A program made the translations under genes and the position numbers. A stretch of 64,000 nt of DNA, taken from contig NZ_JABWGO010000001.1 in NCBI RefSeq assembly GCF_013363995.1, positions 248,001-312,000 on the forward strand. Reading direction: 5' to 3'. Under the pieces are notes generated by a model that saw only the letters and a list, made by a program, of their open reading frames with translations, searched no databases and was not told the origin of the DNA. Below, piece after piece: positions 36,162 through 44,790 of the stretch. Within the stretch, counting starts at the first letter, position 1. Every line of letters begins with the position of its first letter. The DNA comes from Nonomuraea rhodomycinica (GTDB taxonomy: Bacteria; Actinomycetota; Actinomycetes; Streptosporangiales; Streptosporangiaceae).

Positions 36162-36761
36162 GTGCTTCCCTCCATCGGCGAGCTGCGCGAGCTGGTCGCC
36201 TCCCGCCTGGCCGCCTTCCCCCGCCGCGAGGCGCCACCCGCGCCCGGTGTCCGCCGCGCCGCCGTCACCGTATGCGTGCTGGAGGACGACGCGGGCGCCC
36301 CGTACACCGTCCTGATCAGGCGCTCACCGCACGGCCGCAACGCCGGCCAGTGGGCGCTGCCCGGCGGGCGGCTGGAGGACGGCGAGCGGCCGGTCGAGGC
36401 GGCGCTGCGGGAGCTGGCCGAGGAGACCGCGGTCCGCGGCGTGGAGGTGGCGGGGCTGCTGGACGACTACGTCACCGACTCCGGGTTCGCGATCACACCG
36501 GTCGTGGCGTTCGGCGGCCGGCAGCGGCCCGTGGCCGACGCCCGCGAGGTGGCCTCCGTGCACGCCGTGCCGCTGGAGCGCTTCCTGGCCCCCGGGGTGC
36601 CGCGCTGGACCGCCGCCGGGCTGCTGCAGATGCCGCTGGGCCCCTCGATCGTGGTCCACGCGCCGACCGGGGCGATTTTGTGGCAGTTCGCCGAAGTGGC
36701 CCTGCGCGGCCGTGACCTGCGGGTCTTCGACGTCGCACAGCCGGAGTGGACCAGGACGTGA
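36162..36761 (+). CDS. Nudix hydrolase (CoA pyrophosphatase-like)
   Basis: A 199-residue Nudix enzyme. The box GGRLEDGERPVEAALRELAEET fits Gx5Ex7REUxEE, with Thr where Gly is usual near its end. The N-terminal LIRRSPHGRNAGQWALPGG resembles the NuCoA group that hydrolyses CoA and derivatives, but the full NuCoA signature is not certain. The GTG start lacks a strong Shine-Dalgarno. It lies 25 bases after the histidine kinase and could be co-transcribed. Confidence 0.85.
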   Translation: MLPSIGELRELVASRLAAFPRREAPPAPGVRRAAVTVCVLEDDAGAPYTVLIRRSPHGRNAGQWALPGGRLEDGERPVEAALRELAEETAVRGVEVAGLLDDYVTDSGFAITPVVAFGGRQRPVADAREVASVHAVPLERFLAPGVPRWTAAGLLQMPLGPSIVVHAPTGAILWQFAEVALRGRDLRVFDVAQPEWTRT

Positions 36762-37011
36762 CCGAATCTTTGGGTCCGATGGAATACGCGTCACCGGATG
36801 TCCGTTAGAGTCGAGTGGCCGATGTGGTCTGTGTCCCCCGGGCCGCAAATTACCGCCTTCACGGAATACCGTTCGGCTGGAGCCGTGTTGTGCACCTCGC
36901 CGAGGAGGCGACCGCCACATCGGCCTCAATGCTTTTCCAGGCGTCCCGGCTCCGGCCGGGGCGCCTGCTCTATGGTGGGGTGGCCGACCGACGATCCGCC
37001 AGGAGAGCCCA

Positions 37012-37857
37012 TTGCTGTACCAAGTGGTCAAGTTCGCCGCCACACCGCTCGCCCACGTGATGTGCCGCCCGCACATCTCCGGCGCGGTGCACGTGCCCAG
37101 GACGGGGCCCGCGATCCTGGCCGCCAACCACCTGTCCGTGCTCGACTCGTTCCTGCTGCCGGCGCTGCTGCCGAGGCCGGTGACGTTTGTCGCCAAGAAC
37201 GAGTACTTCTCCGGCAATCCGGTCGCGGGCTGGTTCATGCGCCTGGGCAACAGCCTGCCCATCGACCGTGAGAGCGCCCACGCCGCGCAGGCCATGCTGG
37301 ACGCGGCGACCGAGGTGCTGGAGCGCGGCGACCTGTTCGGCATCCACCCCGAGGGCACCCGCTCACCCGACGGCCGCCTCTACCGCGGCAAGATCGGCGT
37401 GGCGTGGCTGGCCCTGCGCACGGGCGCGCCGGTGCTGCCCGTCGCGCTCAGCGGCACCGAGAAGGTGCTCCCGGTCGGCGCCAAGGTGCCGCGCCCGGCC
37501 CGGATCGGCATCAAGATCGGGGCGCCGATGACGTTCGAGGGCAGCCACGCCAACGCCCGCGACCGCCGGCGGGTCACCGACGAGATCATGGCCGCCATCC
37601 AGCGGCTCTCGGGCCAGGAGTACGTGCCGGCGTACGCCGCCAGCGTCAAGGCCGCCTCCAACGGCGACACGCCGGCGTCCGACGGCGGCACGTCCGCGTC
37701 GAACGGGTCCGCGGCGAACGGCTCCGGGGCGAACGGCTCCGCGCCGAACGGGGCGAGGGCGGACGGGTCCCGGGCGAACGGCTCAGCGGCCGGAGGGGCC
37801 GGCGAGGCCACGTCCAAGATCGCCGCTTCGGACGCGGGGGACGGCGCGCGCGGCTAA
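37012..37857 (+). CDS. plsC: 1-acyl-sn-glycerol-3-phosphate acyltransferase
   Basis: A 281-residue PlsC-type enzyme that acylates lysophosphatidate in phospholipid synthesis at the membrane. The catalytic motif NHLSVLD has His40 and Asp45, and the substrate-binding motif is EGTRSPDG. The start is a TTG (37012) with AGGAG six bases upstream; no nearby ATG or GTG fits the family N-terminus. The last ~60 residues are a low-complexity Asn-Gly-Ser/Ala repeat tail (SNGS, ANGS, PNGA) not needed for catalysis, with repetitive DNA. Confidence 0.9.
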   Translation: MLYQVVKFAATPLAHVMCRPHISGAVHVPRTGPAILAANHLSVLDSFLLPALLPRPVTFVAKNEYFSGNPVAGWFMRLGNSLPIDRESAHAAQAMLDAATEVLERGDLFGIHPEGTRSPDGRLYRGKIGVAWLALRTGAPVLPVALSGTEKVLPVGAKVPRPARIGIKIGAPMTFEGSHANARDRRRVTDEIMAAIQRLSGQEYVPAYAASVKAASNGDTPASDGGTSASNGSAANGSGANGSAPNGARADGSRANGSAAGGAGEATSKIAASDAGDGARG

Positions 37858-37902
37858 GCTCGGGGACCGAGCAAGCGCTGCCGAGGACCAGGGGGCTGAC
37901 CA

Positions 37903-39504
37903 GTGGCGCGTGGCCGCACCATCGCGATCGTATCCGGCATCACCGTGCTGGCAGTGGGCGCCGCAGGGGGCGGCGCCTGGTATCTGCTGCACACGCGGGG
38001 CACGCCCGCCGAGACCGCCCGGCGGTACGCCGCGGCCTGGCAGGCGGGCGACACGGCCGCCATGCGGGCCGAGCTGGCCACCCAGCAGCCGCTGACCGCC
38101 TACGACCAGATGCGCACCGCCCTGGCCGTCGAGTCCACGCAGATCAAGCTGGGCCCGCTCACCGAGTCCGACGACCGGGCCCGCGTGCCGTACACCGCGA
38201 CCCTGAAGCTGAAGAACATCGGCGAGTGGACCTACCAGGGCCGCATCGACCTCAAGGTCGCCGACCGCGCCTGGAAGGTCGACTGGACCCCGGCCACCCT
38301 CCACCCGTCGCTCGCCTCCGGCGCGACATTCAAGATCAAGACGAGCTGGCCGGACCGCGCGAAGATCACCGATGCCGACGGCGGCCGCATCGACGACGGC
38401 AAGGCCGGCGGCTCGGTGCAGCAGCTCGTCGGCTACCTCGACAAGGCCACCAAGAAGGACGTCGCCAAGCTCGGCAGCGCCTACCAGGTCGGCCAGGCGG
38501 TCGGCCGGGGCGGGCTGCAGGAGACGTTCCAGAAGCGGCTCGCGGGCACCCCGACCACCGAGATCCAGGTCGGCGGCAAGACCCTGCACACCATCGAGGG
38601 CACCGACGGCGAGGACGTGAAGACCAGCCTCGACCCGCGCGCCCAGGCCGCCGCCGTCGCCGCGGTCAAGGACGTCGACAAGCCCACCTCCATGGTCGCC
38701 ATCAAGGCGAGCACGGGCGAGATCCTGGCCGTGGTCAACAACGTGGGCGGCTTCAACCGGGCCCTCGACGGCCGCTACCCGCCCGGCTCCACGTTCAAGG
38801 CGGTCACGGCGATCGGGCTGCTGGCCGAGGGCGTCGCGCCCGGCGACTCCGTCACCTGCCCCAAGTACGCGACCGTGGGCGGGCTGAAGATCCGCAATTC
38901 CGAGGAGGAGGAGTTCGGGTCGCTGTCGTTCCTCGACTCCTTCGCCCACTCCTGCAACACCACGTTCGCGCCGATGGCCGAGCGCCGCCTCGGCGCCGAC
39001 AAGCTGCTTGAGACGGCCGAGTCGGTCGGCTTCAACCAGCCGCTCAACATCGGCGTGCCCGCCACCAAGGCCAGCATGCCGCGCGCCCAGTCCGACGCCG
39101 AGCTGGCCGCCGAGGCGTTCGGGCAGGCCAGGATCACGGCGAGCCCGCTGTCGATCGCGTCGGTGGCCGCCGCCATCGCCGACGGCACCTGGCGTCCGCC
39201 GACCCTCGTGCCGGGGCTGCCGCAGAAGGCCCAGGAGCACCCGCTGCCCGACGGGGTCAAGGACGCGATGCACTCCCTGACCTCCGCCGTGGTCACCAAG
39301 GGCACGGCCAAGGGCTCCGGCCTGCCGGCCGGCACGCACGGCAAGACGGGCACCGCCGAGTACGGCACCGGCGACAAGCTGAAGACGCACGCCTGGTTCA
39401 TGGGGTTCAAGGGCGACGTGGCGTTCGCGGTGGTGGTGGAGGGCGGCGGCACGGGCGGCAAGGTCGCCGCGCCGATCGCCGCCGCCTTCCTGCGCGGCCT
39501 CTGA
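37903..39504 (+). CDS. class B penicillin-binding protein with MecA_N domain
   Basis: A 533-residue transpeptidase with one N-terminal membrane anchor and a MecA-type NTF2-like domain (about residues 33-150). A dimerisation segment and the penicillin-binding domain follow, with Ser296-x2-Lys299 (STFK), Ser350-Cys-Asn352 and Lys481-Thr-Gly483. It should cross-link peptidoglycan outside the membrane. The MecA_N domain is typical of low-affinity PBPs in Gram-positives, so intrinsic beta-lactam tolerance is possible. The GTG follows GGGGG at seven bases. Confidence 0.93.
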   Translation: MARGRTIAIVSGITVLAVGAAGGGAWYLLHTRGTPAETARRYAAAWQAGDTAAMRAELATQQPLTAYDQMRTALAVESTQIKLGPLTESDDRARVPYTATLKLKNIGEWTYQGRIDLKVADRAWKVDWTPATLHPSLASGATFKIKTSWPDRAKITDADGGRIDDGKAGGSVQQLVGYLDKATKKDVAKLGSAYQVGQAVGRGGLQETFQKRLAGTPTTEIQVGGKTLHTIEGTDGEDVKTSLDPRAQAAAVAAVKDVDKPTSMVAIKASTGEILAVVNNVGGFNRALDGRYPPGSTFKAVTAIGLLAEGVAPGDSVTCPKYATVGGLKIRNSEEEEFGSLSFLDSFAHSCNTTFAPMAERRLGADKLLETAESVGFNQPLNIGVPATKASMPRAQSDAELAAEAFGQARITASPLSIASVAAAIADGTWRPPTLVPGLPQKAQEHPLPDGVKDAMHSLTSAVVTKGTAKGSGLPAGTHGKTGTAEYGTGDKLKTHAWFMGFKGDVAFAVVVEGGGTGGKVAAPIAAAFLRGL

Positions 39505-39509
39505 CCCTC

Positions 39510-39625
39510 CCGCGCGCACGGCCTCCAGCGGGCACGGCCTCCCGCGCGCAGGGTCCCCCGCACGCAACGTTCCCCCGCACGCAACGTCCCCCGCACACAG
39601 GGTCTCCCGCACACAGGGTCTCCCG
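39510..39625 (+). repeat. degenerate 16-18-bp tandem repeats after the PBP gene
   Basis: About seven units of the form cgcacgcaacgtcccc or cgcacacagggtctcc follow the PBP stop. The first units resemble the coding sequence of the last codons (gcgcggcctc), suggesting growth from the gene end. They run into the terminator palindrome. Confidence 0.75.
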
Positions 39626-39664
39626 CGCTCACCGGCCGCGGGGCTTTCGCGCGGCCGGTGAGCG
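39626..39664. terminator. bidirectional terminator with 15-bp perfect stem
   Basis: CGCTCACCGGCCGCG (39626-39640) and its exact complement (39650-39664) flank a 9-base loop GGGCTTTCG between the convergent PBP and hydrolase genes. Confidence 0.9.
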
Positions 39665-39669
39665 GAGGC

Positions 39670-40533
39670 TCAGGTCAGGAAGCGCTCGATCTCGCGGGCC
39701 ACCAGCTCAGGCTTGCCTCTGTTGGCGGCGTTGCCGGTGGCCTCGTGGCCGACGCCCCGGAGCACCACCCGCCGCGCGTGCGGGAGCGCGCCCTCCAGGG
39801 CGGTGAGCGCGCGCTTCAGGTACGCCGGGCTCCTGGTGCCGCCGAGCAGCAGCACCTCGGCCCGCAGCTCCCGCAGGCGGGGCACGAGGTCCGCCGTCTC
39901 GGCCACCAGCAGCCCGTCGTGGCGGATCGTCGGGGCCAGCTCGCGATAGCCGGGCTCCTCGCCGTCCCCGTCCCGCTCCTGGCGGGCGATGAACGCGGTG
40001 GTGAGCCGTTCGAGCAGCCGCCGGGGCATCAGCCGGGAGCCGGGCGGCCCGAGGCGGGCGGCGAGCATGCCGGTGACGAGCGCGGCCTCGATCCGCCCTT
40101 CGGCGATCTCCCGGTCGAAGCGCGCGATCCAGCCGGTGTCGCCGGCCCCGTCGAGGCCCAGCGGCGGCTCGAACGCGACGACCCGCCGCACGTCGGGCCG
40201 GGCCAGCGCGGTGAGCAGCGCGACGATCGCGCCGGCGCTGACGCCGACGACGTCGCGGGCCCCGGTGGCGTCGAGCAGCGCGCAGACGTCCTCGACGTCC
40301 CTGCGCGCGCTGTGGCCCGGACGCCGCGGGCCGCTCGCCCCTCGCCCGCGCCGGTCGGGCACGTGGACGGTGTGCGTGCCGGCCAGCGCGCGGGCCAGCT
40401 CGATGTTGCTGGGCCCGCTCTGCATCATGCCGTGCAGCAGCACGACGGCGGGCCCGGAGCCGAGGGTGCGGTAGGCGATGGCGGTGCCGTCGGCCGAGGT
40501 CACGTGCTCGACGGCGGCCTTCACGTTGCTCAT
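39670..40533 (-). CDS. alpha/beta hydrolase
   Basis: A 287-residue alpha/beta hydrolase with oxyanion segment LLHGMMQSGP, nucleophile elbow GVSAGAIVAL (Ser near residue 100), an acidic site after the sixth strand and the catalytic His in RGVGHEATG. The family is broad (esterases, haloperoxidase-like), so the substrate is open. GGGGA lies upstream of the ATG. It is on the same strand as, and 203 bases downstream of, the PadR gene, and is a plausible target of it. Confidence 0.87.
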   Translation of the reverse strand: MSNVKAAVEHVTSADGTAIAYRTLGSGPAVVLLHGMMQSGPSNIELARALAGTHTVHVPDRRGRGASGPRRPGHSARRDVEDVCALLDATGARDVVGVSAGAIVALLTALARPDVRRVVAFEPPLGLDGAGDTGWIARFDREIAEGRIEAALVTGMLAARLGPPGSRLMPRRLLERLTTAFIARQERDGDGEEPGYRELAPTIRHDGLLVAETADLVPRLRELRAEVLLLGGTRSPAYLKRALTALEGALPHARRVVLRGVGHEATGNAANRGKPELVAREIERFLT

Positions 40534-40707
40534 GGTCGTTCCCCATCCGTGGTGTGGACGTGCCGGAAGTCCACGCGGGGGAGGCCCGGATATGCTTGCG
40601 AGTGCCATCTCGTGGCCGGGATCCGCCCCGCGCGGGTTTCGCTTCGAGGTTTTCCGAGGGCTCCGGCGGCGGTGTTCCCGCACCTTCGCCGGGGCCTTCA
40701 CGCGTGT

Positions 40708-40747
40708 TCGGGTCAGTCCGTGATGCTTCGCTCGGGTCAGTCCGTGA
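40708..40747. repeat. 16-bp direct repeat, one copy over the PadR stop
   Basis: TCGGGTCAGTCCGTGA occurs at 40708-40723 and 40732-40747. The second copy contains the PadR stop codon and its last codons; the other is duplicated 24 bp downstream of it in the gene's direction. Confidence 0.85.
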
Positions 40748-41384
40748 CGCGCCCCCTTTCGGAGAGTCCGGCCACGTCCGCGGGCATCCGGCCCGCCCCG
40801 TGGAAGGCGCGCCACTCCTCCAGCCGGGGGAACGTGCCGCCGGCCAGCTCGTCGAGGAGTGACCGGGTCCACGCCGCCTCGGCCTCGCGCATCGCCAGCG
40901 CGTACTCCGACTCCAGGACGAACAGCCGGGGCAGCTCCCCGGTGTCGCGCTCCAGTGCCTCGCGCTGGGCGGCGGTGAGCCGTTCCAGCGCGTCGAGCCG
41001 CCGCCGCAGGAGTTCGGTCACCTCTTCGGGCGGCAGTCCGGCCATGACCGACAGTCCCGCCTCGAACCTGCGCGGCGTCTCCTCGGGGTCGGACAGTAGC
41101 TCGCGCGTCCAGTCGGCCAGCTCGGCGCGGCCCTCGGCGGTGATCTCGTAGACGGTGCGCTCGGGGCGCCCGCCCTGCCGGTCGCTGCCGACCGCTCCGA
41201 TCAGGCCGTGCCGGGCCAGGTTGTGGACGACCGTGTAGAGGGACCCCCATTTGATCGCCATGTCCTGGTCCTTGCCACGGGCCCGCAGGACGGAGGCCAT
41301 CTCGTAGGCGTGCATCGGGCGCTGGGCCACGACGGAGAGCACGGCGAGCGCCAGCAGGCTGCCCACCTTCCGCCGCTTCGCCAT
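40737..41384 (-). CDS. PadR-family regulator
   Basis: A 215-residue PadR regulator. The N-terminal winged helix contains LAVLSVVAQRPMHAYEMASVLRARG and WGSLYTVVHNLARHGLIGAV (about residues 12-65). A C-terminal helical dimerisation domain covers about residues 100-190. Two adjacent palindromes lie 15 bases before its ATG, strongly suggesting autorepression. Downstream on the same strand is an alpha/beta hydrolase, and divergently an SDR with its own MerR-type promoter. Confidence 0.92.
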   Translation of the reverse strand: MAKRRKVGSLLALAVLSVVAQRPMHAYEMASVLRARGKDQDMAIKWGSLYTVVHNLARHGLIGAVGSDRQGGRPERTVYEITAEGRAELADWTRELLSDPEETPRRFEAGLSVMAGLPPEEVTELLRRRLDALERLTAAQREALERDTGELPRLFVLESEYALAMREAEAAWTRSLLDELAGGTFPRLEEWRAFHGAGRMPADVAGLSERGRVTD

Positions 41385-41398
41385 CCTCGGCCCCTCTC

Positions 41399-41426
41399 AC
41401 TCGTCAACGAATACTCGTCTACGAGT
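41399..41426. promoter_or_regulatory. tandem PadR operators
   Basis: ACTCGTCAACGAAT (41399-41412) and ACTCGTCTACGAGT (41413-41426) are two abutting 14-bp palindromes (ACTCGT-N2-ACGAGT) directly upstream of the PadR gene. Confidence 0.8.
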
Positions 41427-41504
41427 GTACGGCCGCGAGTGCCTTCTGCACAGCCCTGGAGGGCCGGGAAATCGGCGGTCTTCGTCCCGGGCGGTCGCGG
41501 GGGT

Positions 41505-41535
41505 TTGCGTTCGAGCGCGCTCGAAGCCCTAGCGT
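41505..41535 (+). promoter_or_regulatory. MerR-type promoter with 19-bp spacer
   Basis: -35 TTGCGT (41505-41510) and -10 TAGCGT (41530-41535) are separated by 19 bp. The perfect palindrome TTCGAGCGCGCTCGAA (41510-41525) is in the spacer, the hallmark of MerR-activated promoters. The ATG follows the -10 by seven bases, so the transcript is probably leaderless. Confidence 0.75.
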
Positions 41536-41542
41536 CGCCGCC

Positions 41543-42403
41543 ATGACGACACAGACCTGGATCATCACCGGCGCGTCCCGCGGCTTCGGGCGCGCCCTGG
41601 CGGAGTCGGCGCTCGCGGCCGGCGACAACGTGGTGGCGGCGGTGCGCCGGCCCGAGAGCATGACCGACCTGGCGGCCACGTACCCCGGCACCTTCATGGT
41701 CGCCCCCTACGACGTCCGGGACGTCACCGCGGCCCCGGACCTCGTGCGCGACACCCTCGACCGCTTCGGCAGGCTGGACGTGCTGGTCAACAACGCGGGC
41801 CGGGCCGTGGTCGGAGCGGTCGAGGAGGTCGGCGACGCGCAGTTGCGCGAGCTGATGGATCTGCACCTGTTCGGCCCGGCCGCGCTCGTCCGCGCGGCGC
41901 TGCCCGGCATGCGTGCCCGCGGCGCCGGGACGATCGTGCAGATGAGCAGCCAGGGCGGGCGGATGTCGTTCCCCGGCGTGTCGACGTACTCCGCGTCGAA
42001 GTTCGCCCTGGAAGGCTGGTCGGAGTCCCTGGCCGGGGAGGTCGCGCCGTTCGGGATCCGTGTGATGATCGTCGAGCCGAGCCGGTTCCGGACCGGCTTC
42101 AACGCGGCCGACGTGCTGGAGTTCACCGAGGCGTCCGAGACCTACCGCGACCTGCTCGCGGCCGTCCGCGCGGACATGGCCGGGGCCGACGGCCTCCAGG
42201 AAGGGGACCCGGTTCGGGCGGCGGAGATCATCGTGTCCCTCGCGCACGGCGAGGAGGTGCCGCTGCGGCTGCCGCTCGGGCGCGAGGCGGTCGAGCGGAT
42301 CTCGGGGGTGTACCGGCGCGGCCTGGAGGAGGTCGAGCGGTGGGCCCCGATCGCCCGCGGCGCGGACTTCGCCGACGCCCCGGCGTCGGTCCGGCCCGTC
42401 TAG
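41543..42403 (+). CDS. SDR-family oxidoreductase (MerR-controlled)
   Basis: A 286-residue short-chain dehydrogenase with TGASRGFG (residues 9-16), NNAG, the catalytic Ser in QMSSQGG and Tyr149-x3-Lys153 (YSASK). The C-terminal extension is typical of the long actinobacterial SDRs found beside MerR regulators. It is the first gene of a two-gene unit with MerR ten bases downstream, under a promoter with MerR architecture. Substrate unknown; an aldehyde or ketone stress compound is plausible. Confidence 0.92.
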   Translation: MTTQTWIITGASRGFGRALAESALAAGDNVVAAVRRPESMTDLAATYPGTFMVAPYDVRDVTAAPDLVRDTLDRFGRLDVLVNNAGRAVVGAVEEVGDAQLRELMDLHLFGPAALVRAALPGMRARGAGTIVQMSSQGGRMSFPGVSTYSASKFALEGWSESLAGEVAPFGIRVMIVEPSRFRTGFNAADVLEFTEASETYRDLLAAVRADMAGADGLQEGDPVRAAEIIVSLAHGEEVPLRLPLGREAVERISGVYRRGLEEVERWAPIARGADFADAPASVRPV

Positions 42404-42413
42404 GCTGGCCGTC

Positions 42414-42893
42414 ATGGCCACCGACGACCTGATGACCAGGGCGCTCGATGCGCTCGGGGACGACGCGCCGCTGTCGGTCGAGGCGATCCACTCCCTCACC
42501 GACGCGGCCCACGTGCCCGAGCCGATGACGATCGCCGAAGTCGCCGACCTGCTGGACATCTCGCCGCACACGCTGCGCTACTACGAGCGGGCCGGGCTGG
42601 TCGAGGTGGCCCGCGACGGCTACGGCCACCGCGTCTACGACGCCGCGGCGGTGCGGCGCCTGGTGTTCCTCACCCGGATGCGGCTGTCCGGCATGCCGAT
42701 GCGCGACCTGCAGCACTACGTCGCGCTCGTCGACGCCGGGACGGAGACGGTGCCCGAGCGGCTCGACATGCTGCTCGAACATCGTGACACCATCCGCCGC
42801 CGCATCCGCGAGCTGACCCTTTCCCTCGCGGCGACCGAGTACAAGATCGCCACGTACGGCGGCTCGACCGGGCCCGACGTCCAGGACCTCTAG
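42414..42893 (+). CDS. MerR-family regulator
   Basis: A 159-residue MerR regulator. The winged helix MTIAEVADLLDISPHTLRYYERAGLVEVARDGYGHRVYD (about residues 38-77) is followed by a dimerising coiled coil with an AATEYKIATY end. There are no metal-binding cysteines, so it senses something other than thiol-reactive metals. A 37-residue N-terminal extension precedes the HTH. It lies directly behind the SDR gene, which it presumably activates from the 19-bp-spacer promoter. Confidence 0.92.
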   Translation: MATDDLMTRALDALGDDAPLSVEAIHSLTDAAHVPEPMTIAEVADLLDISPHTLRYYERAGLVEVARDGYGHRVYDAAAVRRLVFLTRMRLSGMPMRDLQHYVALVDAGTETVPERLDMLLEHRDTIRRRIRELTLSLAATEYKIATYGGSTGPDVQDL

Positions 42894-43220
42894 ACCGTCC
42901 CCCCGACCGGACCGTCCGCCCGATCGGACCATCCGCCCGACCGGACCGTCCCCCCGATCGGACCGTTCGCGCAGACCGGATCGTCCGCCCGAATGGGATC
43001 GTCCCCCTGATGGGATCATCCGCCCGACTGGGCTGTGCGCCCCGGCGCCGACCACGCGCGCGACTGCCGCACGAGCGGCCGCGGCGGTCGGCGCCATCGG
43101 GGCCCCACCCCGTCTTTCGCCCTTCTACGGACGCCTACGGACGCCGCACCCGATCACCAAACAAAGCCTCAAAAATCCACCCAAGACGGCTACACAGCTG
43201 CCGAGCCGGGAATTGCGGGA
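42894..43220. repeat. 327-bp gap with about eight ~17-bp tandem repeats
   Basis: From 42894 to about 43040 there are roughly eight degenerate copies of CCGACCGGACCGTCCGC, alternating CCGATCGGACC and CCGACCGGACC, beginning right at the MerR stop. The rest (43041-43220) is non-repetitive, with a more AT-rich part near 43140-43170. I see no gene here. The array lies between the convergent MerR and DUF3040 genes. Confidence 0.8.
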
Positions 43221-43484
43221 TCAGAGGGACGTGACGCCTCCGTGCTGGAGCACCATGACCAGCAGGGTGGCCACCAGCGTGGCGATGAGCACCCAGCTGA
43301 TCAGGATGATCACCGTGGAGCGGCGCGGCCTCCGCCCGAAGGGCCCCTGGCCGGCGGCCTTCGCCTCGTTGCGGCGGACTCGCTCGTTGAACGACTCCAG
43401 TCGCGCCACGAGACGGGGATCGTCATCGACGAGGTGCCGCTCGATCTGTGCCAGCAATCGCTCCTCGTCCTGCGACCAGGCCAT
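43221..43484 (-). CDS. DUF3040 small membrane protein
   Basis: An 87-residue protein of the actinobacterial DUF3040 family. The N-terminal cytoplasmic helix pattern AWSQDEERLLAQIERHLVDDDPRLVARL is diagnostic. A single transmembrane segment (STVIILISWVLIATLVATLLVMVL, about residues 55-78) follows. The ATG at 43484 has GGAGGTG at seven bases; the longer frame to 43529 was rejected. The role is unknown; some members are controlled by sporulation or envelope sigma factors. Confidence 0.9.
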   Translation of the reverse strand: MAWSQDEERLLAQIERHLVDDDPRLVARLESFNERVRRNEAKAAGQGPFGRRPRRSTVIILISWVLIATLVATLLVMVLQHGGVTSL

Positions 43485-43582
43485 GGATGCACCTCCGGAA
43501 CGCAAGCTCTGTGCGGGTGTTCTGCCCAACCCTGAAGATCATTAGCCCCCGCCCTGTCAGGTAATTGCCGCCTCTTTTCCGT

Positions 43583-43612
43583 TTGCGATCACGCTCGAAC
43601 CTCTGTTCTAAT
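43583..43612 (+). promoter_or_regulatory. SOS (LexA) box over a leaderless promoter
   Basis: TCGAACCTCTGTTCTA (43595-43610) matches the actinobacterial SOS box TCGAAC-N4-GTTCGA with one mismatch. It overlaps a -10 TCTAAT (43607-43612); a -35 TTGCGA is at 43583-43588 (18-bp spacer). The ATG is seven bases after the -10. Confidence 0.75.
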
Positions 43613-43619
43613 CAGTGGC

Positions 43620-44663
43620 ATGCGCTGGGACAACCTCCGCCTGACGGAGACGAATGCGGATGATCCGGTCGTGCCGCTGTTCGCCCGCGGCGCTGCCACG
43701 CGCACCTTCGACACCCCCGAGTTCCGGGGCATGACGTTCTACGAGATCCACGCCCGTTCGATCATCAACCGGGTCCCCGCCGCCAGCCGCGTCCCGTTCG
43801 AGTACACGATCAATCCCTATCGGGGCTGCGGCCACCGCTGCGTCTACTGCTTCGCCCGCAACACGCACCGCTATCTCGACCTCGACGCGGGAGCCGACTT
43901 CGACTCCAGGATCGTGGTGAAGGTCAACGCCGCCGAGCTGGCCCGCAGGGAGCTGGCCGCCCCGGGCTGGCGGGGGCGGCACGTCGCCATGGGCACCAAC
44001 GTCGACTGCTACCAGCGCGCCGAGGGCCGGTATCAGCTCATGCCGGGCATCCTGCGCGCGTTGCGCGACGCCGCCAATCCGTTCTCGATCCTCACCAAGG
44101 GCACCCTGATCCTGCGCGACCTCGACCTGCTCACCGAGGCGGCCGAGGTCACCGACGTCGGGGCCAATATGTCGGTCGCCTTCCTCGACGCCGACGTCTG
44201 GCGCCAGGTCGAGCCGGGCACCCCCGACCCGCGGCGGCGCCTGGAGGTGTGCGCCACGCTCAACGAGCGCGGCGTCGGCTGCGGCGTGCTGATGGCGCCG
44301 ATCCTGCCGTATCTCACCGACTCCCCCGCCGAGCTGGAGCGCACGGTCAAGGCGATCGCCGAGGCCGGCGCGACGCACATCGCGCCGATCGTGCTCCACC
44401 TGCGGCCGGGGGCGCGCGAGTGGTGGCTGGCGTGGCTCTCCCGCGAGCACCCGCGTCTCGTGCCGCGCTACCTGGAGCTGTACGGCAGGGGCTCCTACGC
44501 GCCGCGCGAGTACCAGCGGCGGATCATCGAGCAGGTCAGGGGCCTGGCCGAGCGCTACAGGGTGGGCGCCGCCGACGCGAGGCGAAGGCGCCGCATCGGC
44601 CCGCCCCCTCCCCCGGCGCCGCCCGCCGCCGGCCCCGCGCCGGAGCAGCTCACCCTGCTCTGA
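43620..44663 (+). CDS. Rv2578c-family radical SAM protein (SplB-like)
   Basis: A 347-residue radical SAM enzyme with the iron-sulfur motif Cys70-x3-Cys74-x2-Cys77 (CGHRCVYC). It resembles spore photoproduct lyase and the mycobacterial protein Rv2578c. The family start MRWDNLRL is intact and the C-terminus is Pro/Ala-rich. An SOS box overlaps its promoter, as reported for the mycobacterial homolog, so a DNA-damage role is likely; the substrate lesion is unknown. The transcript appears leaderless. Confidence 0.92.
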   Translation: MRWDNLRLTETNADDPVVPLFARGAATRTFDTPEFRGMTFYEIHARSIINRVPAASRVPFEYTINPYRGCGHRCVYCFARNTHRYLDLDAGADFDSRIVVKVNAAELARRELAAPGWRGRHVAMGTNVDCYQRAEGRYQLMPGILRALRDAANPFSILTKGTLILRDLDLLTEAAEVTDVGANMSVAFLDADVWRQVEPGTPDPRRRLEVCATLNERGVGCGVLMAPILPYLTDSPAELERTVKAIAEAGATHIAPIVLHLRPGAREWWLAWLSREHPRLVPRYLELYGRGSYAPREYQRRIIEQVRGLAERYRVGAADARRRRRIGPPPPPAPPAAGPAPEQLTLL

Positions 44664-44790
44664 CGGGCCTGAGGCCGGTGAGACCGATGCCATGAGGACT
44701 CACTGATGATGCTATGTCGTGTTTCGGGGCCGAATGGGTATTAAGCGGCTTAGTGTGCCATTCGGGCACCATAGCCACACGGGGGAAACC

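Noticed and set aside
36762-37011. Small ORFs in the gap before plsC
   Set aside because: No Shine-Dalgarno, composition unlike real genes, and the plsC TTG start has its own good ribosome site.
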